NCBI GenBank assembly: GCA_038325665.1
Contig: JBBQJF010000230.1
Span: 1 to 8,437 of the forward strand
Reading direction: 5' to 3'
Length of the DNA: 8,437 nucleotides
Source of the DNA: CAUJGQ01 sp038325665
GTDB taxonomy: Bacteria > Chloroflexota > Dehalococcoidia > CAUJGQ01
Below the pieces are notes generated by a model. The model saw only the letters and a program-made list of their open reading frames with translations. It was not told where the DNA came from and searched no databases. Both the position numbers and the translations under genes were made by a program. The stretch's first letter is position 1. Each line of letters begins with the position of its first letter. Of this stretch, positions 1-7,033 are shown one piece after another.

Positions 1-797
1 TGCTTCGATAGCACCGGCCGCGCATCGAACAGCATGCGCCCCCACGTCGGCAACGCGGGATCGGCGATGCCAAGCCCGAGGAATGACAGCGACGCCTCGA
101 CCAGCACCACGGTACCGAGGTTGAGGGTCGCGATCACCATCAATGGCCCGAACATGTTTGGGAGCACATGATACGACACGATGCGACCGGTTGATGCGCC
201 GATCGCACGGGCAGCTTCGAAGTACGCTTCGGTGCGAATGTTCAGCACCGCCGATCGTACCACCCGGCTGCCCGCCACCGATGAAATCACCCCCAACGTT
301 CCGATCAACTGGACCAAGCCGCCGCCCACGACGCTGACGACGGCGATCAGCAGGACCAACGAGGGGAATGACATCACCGCATCAATTAGGCGCTGCAGGA
401 TGAGATCCACCCACCCGCCGGACCAGCCGCTGGTCAACCCGATGATCGTCGCCAGCACGATCGAGATCGTCGTCGCGGCGAAGGCGACCACGACGGTCTG
501 TCGGAAGCCGTGCAGCAGCCGGGAAAGCTCGTCGCGGCCGATGTGATCGGTTCCCAGCGGGAAACCCCGCGCGCCGGGATCGAGCAATCGCGAGCCGGCC
601 AGCGCATCGGGCGGCCGCGGCGCGAGCGCCGGCCCAAACGCGGCCCCCACCAGTAGGCCGAGCACGATGACAAAACCGATCACTCCCAGGGGCTGCCGGA
701 TTAGCGCCCGCCCCGTCGTCACCAGAAAGCCACGGTCTGTCTGCCGTCCCAGCACGCTGGAGGGCGCGACCTCCGCCGGCATCGCGGTCATCGTCAT
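1..797 (-). CDS. DppC-type ABC transporter permease, 3' end cut by window edge
   Basis: Inner-membrane permease of a dipeptide/oligopeptide/nickel-type (family 5) ABC importer; it would pair with the DppB-like permease encoded just upstream. The frame is open from ATG 797 to the window edge, giving 265 residues. Family members are usually about 280-300 aa, so only the last few dozen residues are missing. Visible signatures are a membrane segment at about 36-58, the family motif PLGTDHIGRDELSRLLHGFR at 80-99, the cytoplasmic EAA loop that contacts the ATPase at about 190-219 (EAARAIGAS...LPN), and EASLSFLGLGIADPALPTWG at 234-253. The ATG follows the TAG of the upstream permease with no gap, and GGAGGGG (802-808) lies 4 nt before it, so this start is preferred over in-frame ATGs at 791 and 782. 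Subfamily is clear; substrate is not. Confidence 0.93.
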   Translation of the reverse strand, partial: MTMTAMPAEVAPSSVLGRQTDRGFLVTTGRALIRQPLGVIGFVIVLGLLVGAAFGPALAPRPPDALAGSRLLDPGARGFPLGTDHIGRDELSRLLHGFRQTVVVAFAATTISIVLATIIGLTSGWSGGWVDLILQRLIDAVMSFPSLVLLIAVVSVVGGGLVQLIGTLGVISSVAGSRVVRSAVLNIRTEAYFEAARAIGASTGRIVSYHVLPNMFGPLMVIATLNLGTVVLVEASLSFLGLGIADPALPTWGRMLFDARPVLSK

Positions 798-1739
798 CTA
801 GCCCCTCCGCAAACGAGGATCGAGAAAGGTGTAGAGGATGTCGATGCTAAAGTTAATCACCAGCACCGCGACCGCGAATGTGAGTGTGATCGCCTGCAAT
901 GCCGTGTAGTCCCGCATGGTGGCCGACTGAAGCAGGTAAAGACCGATGCCGGGCAGGCCGAATATGGATTCGTAGATGACGCTGCCGCCGATCAGGGCAA
1001 CCATTGACAGCCCCAGCACCGTGACCACCGGGATTAGCGCGTTACGAAGGGCATGGCGGGTGATCACGCGCAATTCCGTCAGTCCCTTCGATTTCGCCGT
1101 CCGCACGTAATCCTGGCGAAGAACATCCAGCATCATCGTGCGGGTCACGCGGGTCAGCCCGGCCCCGGCGCTGAGTCCCAAGAGGACCGCCGGCACGATC
1201 AGAAGCTGGAGGCTGGCCGCCGGGTTGGACAGAACGGATTCGTAGCGGCCGAGCGGCGGCGTCCACCCGAACGGACGAAACGCCAGGATCAGCGTCGCCA
1301 AGAAAAAGCCGGGTACGGCCAGGGCAGCGATCGCCAGCGCGCGTAACACGTAATCGGTGACGGAGTATTGCGCCACGGCCGAGATAACGCCCACCGGGAT
1401 GCCGATAAGCGTTGCGAATACCAGCGCGTACAGGGCAAGCAGCAGCGTGACTTCGAGGCGCGAGCGGAGCGCCGGACCGATTGGCTCGCCGCCGATCGTT
1501 GACTTCCCGAGATCGCCGCGGACCACACCGGACAACCAGCGACCGTACTGGGTATACCACGGATCATCGAGTCCGAGTTGCTGCTTGATTTCGCTCGCGG
1601 CCGTGGCGTTCCACGCTTCGCCGAGCCGCGCGGTCGTCGGGTCGCCGGGAAGCATCCGCACCACCGCGAAGCTGATAAAGCTGACCAACAGCAGCGTTGG
1701 CAGGGAGATAAGCAGTCGCTGCATCACCAGGCGTCCCAT
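798..1739 (-). CDS. DppB-type ABC transporter permease
   Basis: First inner-membrane permease of the family 5 importer, 313 aa, a normal length for DppB/OppB/NikB. It begins MGRLVMQRLLISLPTLLLVS, a typical DppB N-terminal membrane anchor, followed by the conserved VRMLPGDP at 27-34 and a periplasmic region to about 95. Further membrane segments lie at about 98-122, 133-155, 176-197, 236-258 and 284-306. The EAA loop (YVRTAKSKGLTELRVITRHA) is at 211-230, and ESIFGLPGIGLYLLQS follows at 257-272. The frame stays open upstream to a GTG at 1859, but that GTG sits in the loop of a perfect stem-loop and the extra 40 residues look non-coding. AGGAG at 1747-1751 is 7 nt from ATG 1739 but only 1 nt from ATG 1745, so 1739 is chosen. 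Next gene follows without a gap. Confidence 0.95.
   Translation of the reverse strand: MGRLVMQRLLISLPTLLLVSFISFAVVRMLPGDPTTARLGEAWNATAASEIKQQLGLDDPWYTQYGRWLSGVVRGDLGKSTIGGEPIGPALRSRLEVTLLLALYALVFATLIGIPVGVISAVAQYSVTDYVLRALAIAALAVPGFFLATLILAFRPFGWTPPLGRYESVLSNPAASLQLLIVPAVLLGLSAGAGLTRVTRTMMLDVLRQDYVRTAKSKGLTELRVITRHALRNALIPVVTVLGLSMVALIGGSVIYESIFGLPGIGLYLLQSATMRDYTALQAITLTFAVAVLVINFSIDILYTFLDPRLRRG
802..808 (-). promoter_or_regulatory. Ribosome binding site for the DppC-like permease
   Basis: The minus strand reads GGAGGGG here, inside the last codons of the DppB-like gene and 4 nt before ATG 797. It supports the 797 start and suggests translational coupling of the two permeases. Confidence 0.6.
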
Positions 1740-1746
1740 GCTCATG

Positions 1747-1751
1747 CTCCT
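1747..1751 (-). promoter_or_regulatory. Ribosome binding site deciding the DppB-like start
   Basis: AGGAG on the minus strand, 7 nt before ATG 1739 and 1 nt before ATG 1745. The spacing favours 1739. No comparable site was noted in front of the GTG at 1859. Confidence 0.6.
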
Positions 1752-1839
1752 GCTACGTGCGCCATTCGGCGGAGAAGTGCGGCCGGTGCGGCCCGCGGCG
1801 GCCACGTTTCGCATTTTCAGACCAGCCGTTCGGTTGTCC

Positions 1840-1878
1840 AGCGGGTCAGGGCGATCCACCAGGTCGCCCTGACCCGCT
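1840..1878 (-). promoter_or_regulatory. Perfect intergenic stem-loop between binding protein and permeases
   Basis: Arms 1840-1854 and 1864-1878 are exact reverse complements (15 bp, AGCGGGTCAGGGCGA on the minus strand) around a 9-nt loop. It begins 23 nt after the binding-protein stop. The following minus-strand bases (GGACAACCG) contain no T-run, so it is not a standard intrinsic terminator. Stem-loops at this place in importer operons, such as malE-malF of E. coli, protect the binding-protein mRNA and lower permease expression. That role here is inferred from position. Confidence 0.75.
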
Positions 1879-1901
1879 CCCGCGTCATGGGCTGGGGCGG
1901 C

Positions 1902-3626
1902 TCACTTGTCCAGCCAGACATTGTGCGCGATCTGATAGCCGGAATTGAAGTTGGTGCGCGCGTAGCCGCGCACCGCCGGCGTATGCGCTCGCAGCGTGTG
2001 GTACGACCCGCTCCAAAGCGGCCCCGGCTCCTGCGCCACGATACGCTGGACCTCGAACACCAGCTTGCGGCGTTCATTCTCGTCAAACGTCCGGCTCTGC
2101 CTGGACAGCAGATCGTCAACCCGCTCGTTGGTGTAGTTGCCATAGTTGCGGGTGCCGAGCGCTCGATTGGAGTTGTGATAGAGGATCAACTGCGCGTCGG
2201 GATACGGTCCCGCGATCGGCGCGAATCCGCCGATACGGAAGTCCGGCGCGGCATAGCGTTGCAAGATCGCGAGCGCTCCGCCGGACCCGACATCGCGCAG
2301 GGTGACATTGACCTTCAGGTCGCGGTACATCGGCACCAGCACCGTGTCCAGGTCGCGGATCTGCCCGAACAGCGTGTCACAGGTCACGTCGAAGCCGTCT
2401 TTCATGCCGGCGGCGTCCATCAGCAGACGCGCTTCCTTCAAGTCATCCTCGTGGTTGGGCAGATAGCCGGGAAGGGTACGGAGTTCGTTCTCCGGCAGCC
2501 GCCAGGTGGTCATCGAGGGGCTGATCGCTCCGCCAACGGTTCCCGCCCCGGCGTAGGCGAGGTCGTATGCCTGCCGCCGGTTGATGGCGCGCGACATCGC
2601 CAGCCGGACCCGCGGATCGGCGAAGGGCGGCGCCTTATGGTTGAGCACGACCGTGTTGCGGGCGGGATTGATGTACTCCACCACGCGGAACCCGGCCTTC
2701 TCCACATCGCTCTGTCGGTCCTTGAATCCGCTGCCGCCGGCCATGCCCTCGAACTGACCCGCCAGCAATCCCGCGATCTGCGACTGCACGTCCGCCACGA
2801 TCCGGAAGTCGGCGCCGTCCAACCAGGCGGTGTTCGGCTTCCAGTACCCATCCTTGCGCCGCTCCAGCTTGTAACCCTGGTCGCTGCTGAAGAATGTCAG
2901 CTCGTACGGTCCGGTGCCGACGACCTCGGCGGCGTTGCTCCCGAGCGCCGGCCGCGGCGCGGCCCACTCCCGCGGGTAGATGAAGTCGTACTGGTCGGCC
3001 ATGGTCGCCAGCAGGTCAGGTTTGGGCGACTTCATCCGAAATACGACGGTGTTCTCATCCGGTGTCTCGATCCGGTCCACCTGGGTATAGTTGCCCATCC
3101 GCGGCGATGTTGTCTTGGGATCGATCACGTCCTCGAACGTGAACTTAACATCCTCCGCCACCACGCGCCGTCCATCGACCGGCGGGCGCTGCTGCCACTT
3201 CGCGGCCGGGTTCACCTTGAACACGAAGCTCAGTTCGTCGGGAACTTCCGGCAATGCCGCCGCGATGTCGGGCTCGATCTTGCCGGGATTGCGGACATCG
3301 AACCGCACGAGGAAGTTGCCGATCCAGTCCCAGTAGACCGACCCGCCGTTGGTCTTATGGATGTCGAGGTTCGGGATCGTCTGCTGGACCGGCTCACGCC
3401 ACACCCCTCCGCGTTTCGGTGTGCCGGCCTCCGGTGTCGTCGCGGCAACGCTAGCGATCGCCGCCGCCTGTTCGGCGGTCTGGCTACCATCCTTGGTGCC
3501 GCTGCCGCCGCAGGCCGCGGCAAACGCCGTTGCGACGCCGGCCGCGCCACCGATGAGGCGGCGGCGAGTGTAGATGGCGCGCGGTGTCCCCTCCAATGAA
3601 CTCTGGCGTTTCGGTTCGCGTTGCAT
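1902..3626 (-). CDS. Family 5 extracellular solute-binding protein, Tat lipoprotein
   Basis: Substrate-capture component of the importer, 574 aa, normal for DppA/OppA-type (SBP_bac_5) proteins. The N-terminus has a twin-arginine motif T20-R-R-R-L-I, a hydrophobic stretch, and a lipobox ending AAAC with Cys39, followed by a low-complexity linker to about residue 75. This predicts export folded through Tat and anchoring by a lipid at Cys39. The mature domain shows typical family features: GKIEPDIAAALPEVPDE, the W-x-DG-x-x-AEDVKFTFE region, an AMSRAINR segment, and a C-terminal YTNERVDDLL segment. ATG 3626 is preceded by GGAGGT with 6-nt spacing, an excellent start. It lies 40 nt after the serine hydrolase gene. 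The ligand could be a peptide, an opine or another small organic molecule; family 5 proteins are too broad to say. Confidence 0.95.
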   Translation of the reverse strand: MQREPKRQSSLEGTPRAIYTRRRLIGGAAGVATAFAAACGGSGTKDGSQTAEQAAAIASVAATTPEAGTPKRGGVWREPVQQTIPNLDIHKTNGGSVYWDWIGNFLVRFDVRNPGKIEPDIAAALPEVPDELSFVFKVNPAAKWQQRPPVDGRRVVAEDVKFTFEDVIDPKTTSPRMGNYTQVDRIETPDENTVVFRMKSPKPDLLATMADQYDFIYPREWAAPRPALGSNAAEVVGTGPYELTFFSSDQGYKLERRKDGYWKPNTAWLDGADFRIVADVQSQIAGLLAGQFEGMAGGSGFKDRQSDVEKAGFRVVEYINPARNTVVLNHKAPPFADPRVRLAMSRAINRRQAYDLAYAGAGTVGGAISPSMTTWRLPENELRTLPGYLPNHEDDLKEARLLMDAAGMKDGFDVTCDTLFGQIRDLDTVLVPMYRDLKVNVTLRDVGSGGALAILQRYAAPDFRIGGFAPIAGPYPDAQLILYHNSNRALGTRNYGNYTNERVDDLLSRQSRTFDENERRKLVFEVQRIVAQEPGPLWSGSYHTLRAHTPAVRGYARTNFNSGYQIAHNVWLDK

Positions 3627-3632
3627 TCGCTT

Positions 3633-3638
3633 ACCTCC
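3633..3638 (-). promoter_or_regulatory. Strong ribosome binding site for the solute-binding protein
   Basis: GGAGGT on the minus strand, 6 nt before ATG 3626. It is the closest match to the anti-Shine-Dalgarno consensus in the window, fitting a protein usually needed in excess over its permeases. Confidence 0.6.
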
Positions 3639-3666
3639 GAACGGCGCTGCCCCCCGTGCCGGCCGC

Positions 3667-4839
3667 TCACCCCACGGCGCACCGCGCGGCCAGACTGCCG
3701 ACCGCTGACACCCGCCTGCCGGACACCAATGGGTCGACGAACCCGTTCGTGCAGTAGCCGAGCGAGATTCCCGTGACCGGGTCGCCCCAGCCGATCTGAC
3801 CGCCGGCCCCGCCGTGGCCGAACGCCCGCGCCGACGCCTCCCGGCCGAACCCGCGCATGTTCATGTTGCCGTCGTCACCGGCAACCACCACCGCCAGCGC
3901 CCGATTGACCGGTACATCGAGCAACGGGTCACGGTGGAAGTCGAGCGTCCGCACCCGCGTAGCCCACTCGATCGTCTCGGCCTTCATGATCCGCGTGCCG
4001 TCGTCGGTCACACCCCCGTGGATCAGCGGCTGATAGAACAGCGCCAGGCTGGCGGCCGTGCCGATCCCGCCCGCGCCGGGAACACCGATCTGTTGCACGT
4101 CCGGCTGGTTGAAGCCGAGGATCCAGTCCGATGTGACCTCGCTGCCCTCGGGTGGCGCGATCGGCGGCTGCATGTAGCGGACCTCCGCCACGCGATTGTG
4201 GAGTCCGCGCGGTAGCCCGATGTGGAGGTTCGTCAGCCCCATCGGCTCGATCAGCCGCCGCCGCAAATAGGCGCGGAAGTCATCGCCGGTGCGGCGCTCG
4301 ATGATCTCGACCAGCACCCAGTGCGCGGAGCTGGCGTGGTACTCAAAGCGCGTGCCCGGCTCCCAGTTGAGCCGCCACGCCCCGAACGCCTTGAGACGCT
4401 CGTCCTTACCGGCCCACGCCGGATGCCCAAGCGGTGCGCGGGGGAAGCCACCGACATGCAGCATCACCTGCTCGACCGTGATGCCTTCCTTGCCGTTCGT
4501 GCCAAACTCGGGCACGATCTCGGCTACCCGTTCGTCCAACCGGAGCAACCCATCCTCGAACAGCGTCCAGACCGCGGCGGCGACAATCGCCTTGGTGGAT
4601 GAGAAGATTGTGTAGAGGGTGTCGTCCGTCGCCGGTTTCACCTCTCCGCCCTGCACCGCCTGACCGAAGGTCCGCATGCCGGCCAGCCGGCCGTGACGCG
4701 CCACCGCCACCTGGGCGCTCGGCAGGACGCCATCGTCCACATCGCGCCGCACCCGCGCGAATACCGCTTCCAGCCTCTCGCTGTCGATGCCGGCCTCTTC
4801 CGGTGTGCCCGTCACGGCGCTGCTGCTCGCCACCTGCAT
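3667..4839 (-). CDS. Beta-lactamase-fold serine hydrolase (class C/EstB-like)
   Basis: Predicted serine hydrolase of the beta-lactamase/transpeptidase-like superfamily, 390 aa, normal for class C-related esterases and peptidases. The nucleophile motif is S80-S-T-K83 (S-x-x-K). The second motif is Y167-H-A-S170, with Ser where true class C enzymes have Asn (YxN). The third motif position reads H342-G-G in place of KTG. This pattern fits EstB-type esterases or amidases better than an antibiotic-degrading beta-lactamase. No signal peptide is visible, so it is probably cytoplasmic. Numbering is from ATG 4839, but GGGAGG (4840-4845) touches that ATG directly and lies 6 nt before an in-frame GTG at 4833, so the real start may be two codons later. 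It sits between the alpha/beta hydrolase and the importer genes; its substrate is unknown. Confidence 0.92.
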   Translation of the reverse strand: MQVASSSAVTGTPEEAGIDSERLEAVFARVRRDVDDGVLPSAQVAVARHGRLAGMRTFGQAVQGGEVKPATDDTLYTIFSSTKAIVAAAVWTLFEDGLLRLDERVAEIVPEFGTNGKEGITVEQVMLHVGGFPRAPLGHPAWAGKDERLKAFGAWRLNWEPGTRFEYHASSAHWVLVEIIERRTGDDFRAYLRRRLIEPMGLTNLHIGLPRGLHNRVAEVRYMQPPIAPPEGSEVTSDWILGFNQPDVQQIGVPGAGGIGTAASLALFYQPLIHGGVTDDGTRIMKAETIEWATRVRTLDFHRDPLLDVPVNRALAVVVAGDDGNMNMRGFGREASARAFGHGGAGGQIGWGDPVTGISLGYCTNGFVDPLVSGRRVSAVGSLAARCAVG

Positions 4840-4845
4840 CCTCCC
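4840..4845 (-). promoter_or_regulatory. Ribosome binding site, spacing favours GTG 4833
   Basis: GGGAGG on the minus strand immediately precedes ATG 4839 with zero spacing, and is 6 nt upstream of GTG 4833 in the same frame. The usual spacing argues for initiation at the GTG, shortening the protein by two residues. Confidence 0.45.
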
Positions 4846-4853
4846 TTGTGTAG

Positions 4854-4881
4854 GTGTTGGGTGTTGGGTGTTGGGTGTTAG
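4854..4881. repeat. Heptamer tandem repeat, four copies
   Basis: Four consecutive GTGTTGG units on the plus strand (4854, 4861, 4868, 4875), the last with one change (GTGTTAG), followed by a run of G to 4887. On the transcribed strand this is a C/A-rich (CCAACAC)n leader ending 8 nt before the ribosome binding site. It resembles the short tandemly repeated heptamers known from cyanobacterial genomes; homology to those is not claimed. Confidence 0.85.
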
Positions 4882-4882
4882 G

Positions 4883-4919
4883 GGGGGCGACCCGGCCTGC
4901 CATCCCCGGCGGCGCCCCC
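4883..4919 (-). other. GC-rich hairpin after the alpha/beta hydrolase
   Basis: Arms 4883-4889 and 4913-4919 (GGGGGCG/CGCCCCC) are exact complements around a 23-nt loop that can pair further. It starts 1 nt after the hydrolase stop and is followed on the minus strand by CCTAACACC, not by T residues. It could slow or process the transcript, but is not a recognisable intrinsic terminator. Confidence 0.4.
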
Positions 4920-4920
4920 G

Positions 4921-5721
4921 CTACCCGCCGTTCTTGAAGTGCTTCGCCAGCAGTCGCGCTGCCTCGCGCGGTTGTTCGAGCACGACCATGTGGCCGGCGT
5001 CGGGGCAAAGCTCGGCGGTCGTGGAGGCGAGCAGCCCCTCATACGTCGTCAGATACGGATCAGGCGGCACCACCTTATCGCCCGCGCCCCATAGCAGGAG
5101 CGTCGGCGCTTTCACGCGATAGGCGCGGTGGCGGAAGCCTTTGTCGGGCAGCGGCCATAAGTACTTGGCGCTGCCGATCGCGCTCTGACGCCGCGCCCGA
5201 TTCCACTGCCCCGCCGCCTCGCGATCCTCGGGCGGCCATAACATGCTCCGCGCCGCCGGGCCGGCCGGATCGTGGAACAGCTCTGCTGCCAGCGTGCGCG
5301 GGGTCAGGCCGAACAGGTCGGGTTGGGGACGGCTGTCGCACCACACACCGAGCGGGCTGATCAGACCGAGCTGCCGCACGCGCACCGGGTACACGGCCGC
5401 CAGTTCGGCGCCGATGAAGGCCCCCAGCGAGTGGCCGGCGACACGCACCGGGGTCGGGAGATTGAGCGCCTCGATCACGTCGTCGTAGTAGAGCATCAGA
5501 TCGAAGACGGTCGCGTCGATCTCCTGGAAGCCGGTCGTGCCTTCATAGCCCGGATGCGCCGGCACGTACACCTGGAAGTCGCGGGCGAGGTTTTCGACAA
5601 ACTCCCGCTCGACGAACCCGAACGGCCCGTGAAGATAGAGCAGTGGCTCGCCGCTGCCGAATGTCTCGACGGTGGTGGAGCAGCGGCCCTGGCGGATCGT
5701 GACCGTCACGCTATTCGACAT
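4921..5721 (-). CDS. Alpha/beta hydrolase
   Basis: Serine hydrolase of the alpha/beta fold, 266 aa, normal length. The full catalytic set is visible: oxyanion-hole HG at 31-32 (LLYLHGPFGF), nucleophile elbow G96-H-S98-L-G100, acid Asp215 in LLLWGAGDKVVPP, and His244 in DAGHMV. A lid region lies roughly at 125-200. No signal peptide is present, so it should act in the cytoplasm. The frame extends upstream to 5808, but ATG 5721 is preceded by GGAGGG with 6-nt spacing and gives a normal N-terminus. This start lies 11 nt inside the end of the monooxygenase gene, so the two are probably translationally coupled and may act on consecutive intermediates. Such proteins cleave esters, lactones, C-C bonds or carbon-halogen bonds; which applies here cannot be told. 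Confidence 0.94.
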   Translation of the reverse strand: MSNSVTVTIRQGRCSTTVETFGSGEPLLYLHGPFGFVEREFVENLARDFQVYVPAHPGYEGTTGFQEIDATVFDLMLYYDDVIEALNLPTPVRVAGHSLGAFIGAELAAVYPVRVRQLGLISPLGVWCDSRPQPDLFGLTPRTLAAELFHDPAGPAARSMLWPPEDREAAGQWNRARRQSAIGSAKYLWPLPDKGFRHRAYRVKAPTLLLWGAGDKVVPPDPYLTTYEGLLASTTAELCPDAGHMVVLEQPREAARLLAKHFKNGG

Positions 5722-6916
5722 TGACCACCCTCCGCGCGTTGCGTGGATACCACTCGTCCTCCCACTCCGGCCACATGTGGCGCAGCTTGGGGATGACCTC
5801 GAGGGCAATGCGGCGCGTGTTGTACTCCGCCGTGTCGCGCGACATGTTCCCGAAGTGGGACATGAACATCAGCACGCCGACGCCCAGATTGTTGATCAGC
5901 GCCTCGACCTGCTCGGTGACCTGGCTGGGTGAGCCGGTGATGACGACACCCTCCTCGACGAGTTGCGGCCACTTACGGTCAGTGATACGCACGTCCGCCA
6001 GCTCCGGCGTCAATCCGGCCGTGATCGTGGCCGAGGTGCGGTAGCCGGGGGCGTCGATGAAGCCGCCATAGACGTGTTGGGTCTTGTTGTAGAACCATTC
6101 CAGGTGCGGGCCGTACATGTCGGCCGCCATCGCCTCGTTGTCCGCCACGCCCACGAATTGGATGAAGCCGCCGCGGTAGGGATTGCGAGGCCGGTTGTTG
6201 CGGTCGACCGCTTTCCAGTAGCCGTCGAAGGTGTGTTGTGCCCGCTTATAACCGGAGAAGGCCAGCGCGGCATACATGTAGTTCTGCTCACAGACCCAGT
6301 CCCACGTCTCGACCGAGCCGCCGCCGGGGATCCATACTGGCGGGTGCGGCTGTTGCAGCGGCCGCGGCCATAGGTTGACGTAGCGGAGCTGGGTGTACTT
6401 GCCGTTGAACGCGAACACCTCGGGCGTGGTCCACGACTTGATGATCAAATCGTTCGCCTCGCGGTATTTCTCGCGGAGAGTGATCGGGTTCTCGCCGTAG
6501 CAGTAGTTCGTATCCATGCTCGTGCCGACGGGGAAGCCGGCGATGATGCGCCCACCGCTGATGCAATCCATCATCGCGACCTCTTCCGCGACGCGGATCG
6601 GCGGGTTATACAGCGCGATGCTGTCGCCGAGCAGTACGATCGCGACGTCCTTCGTGTTGCGCGCGAGAATCGACGCGATGATGTTTGGCGACGGCATCAG
6701 GCCATAGCCGTTCTGGTGGTGCTCGTTCACACAGATGCCGTCAAACCCCAACTTCGACGCGAAGATCAGCTCGTCGATGTACTCGTTGTACAAGGTCGAT
6801 GCCTTCGCCGGGTCGAACAGATGGGATGGAATATCAACCCAGACACTGTGGTGCGCGTCACGAAAGTCGTCGGGAAGGTCGCGGTATGGCATCAGGTGAA
6901 AGAAGTAGAACTTCAC
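5711..6916 (-). CDS. Luciferase-like flavin-dependent monooxygenase
   Basis: Member of the bacterial luciferase-like (LLM) superfamily, TIM-barrel enzymes using reduced FMN (or F420) and usually O2; 401 aa. It starts with a short barrel strand (KFYFFHLMP). Further signatures are NEHHQNGYGLMPSPN at 64-78, where the EHH follows strand 2, LGDSIALYNPPIRVAEEVAM at 96-115, and the phosphate-binding area SGGRIIAGFPVG at 120-131. PHPPVWIPGGGS lies at 190-201 and the late GSPSQVTEQVEAL motif at 328-340. The start is GTG 6916, with AGGGAG 6 nt upstream. The C-terminal tail past about 385 is basic and tryptophan-rich. Its stop overlaps the start of the alpha/beta hydrolase by 11 nt. Likely roles are oxygenation of an organic substrate, including Baeyer-Villiger or desulfonation-type chemistry; the cofactor and substrate are not determined by sequence. 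Confidence 0.95.
   Translation of the reverse strand: MKFYFFHLMPYRDLPDDFRDAHHSVWVDIPSHLFDPAKASTLYNEYIDELIFASKLGFDGICVNEHHQNGYGLMPSPNIIASILARNTKDVAIVLLGDSIALYNPPIRVAEEVAMMDCISGGRIIAGFPVGTSMDTNYCYGENPITLREKYREANDLIIKSWTTPEVFAFNGKYTQLRYVNLWPRPLQQPHPPVWIPGGGSVETWDWVCEQNYMYAALAFSGYKRAQHTFDGYWKAVDRNNRPRNPYRGGFIQFVGVADNEAMAADMYGPHLEWFYNKTQHVYGGFIDAPGYRTSATITAGLTPELADVRITDRKWPQLVEEGVVITGSPSQVTEQVEALINNLGVGVLMFMSHFGNMSRDTAEYNTRRIALEVIPKLRHMWPEWEDEWYPRNARRVVNVE
5728..5733 (-). promoter_or_regulatory. Ribosome binding site deciding the alpha/beta hydrolase start
   Basis: GGAGGG on the minus strand, inside the monooxygenase gene, 6 nt before ATG 5721. It rejects the longer frame starting at 5808. Confidence 0.65.
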
Positions 6917-6981
6917 GGCAGTCTCCCTGTTGTGGCTGCTGATTGGTCGCGGTTCGTGAGCCGAGCGCCGCTGGCAATCAT
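6913..6981 (-). CDS. Tiny leader ORF overlapping the monooxygenase start
   Basis: A 22-codon frame runs from ATG 6981 to a TGA (6913-6915) that overlaps the GTG start of the monooxygenase as GTGA. No good ribosome binding site precedes it and the peptide has no recognisable features. It may be chance, or a coupling leader that brings ribosomes to a GTG start. Confidence 0.15.
   Translation of the reverse strand: MIASGARLTNRDQSAATTGRLP
6923..6928 (-). promoter_or_regulatory. Ribosome binding site for the monooxygenase GTG start
   Basis: AGGGAG on the minus strand, 6 nt before GTG 6916. It supports the non-ATG start; the next in-frame Met is residue 9, inside the first barrel strand. Confidence 0.55.
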
Positions 6982-7033
6982 GCGGACCGAGATCTTGGCG
7001 CGGGGCGGCGTCCCCATCGGTCGCGCGGTAGCG

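Noticed and set aside
1740..1859. N-terminal extension of the DppB-like permease from GTG 1859
   Set aside because: The GTG lies in the loop of a perfect stem-loop, the residues do not resemble the family, and AGGAG at 1747-1751 points to ATG 1739.
1578..3599. 673-codon open frame on the plus strand
   Set aside because: It lies opposite the binding-protein gene and part of the DppB-like gene. Its translation is rich in Arg, His and Val with no domain motifs, as expected for an antisense frame in GC-rich DNA, while the minus-strand proteins have full family signatures.
4854..4887. Heptamer array as a CRISPR or telomere-like element
   Set aside because: The units are adjacent with no spacers, and only four copies occur within one intergenic gap.
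5722..5808. N-terminal extension of the alpha/beta hydrolase from 5808
   Set aside because: It lies entirely within the monooxygenase gene, looks non-coding, and a strong ribosome site selects ATG 5721.
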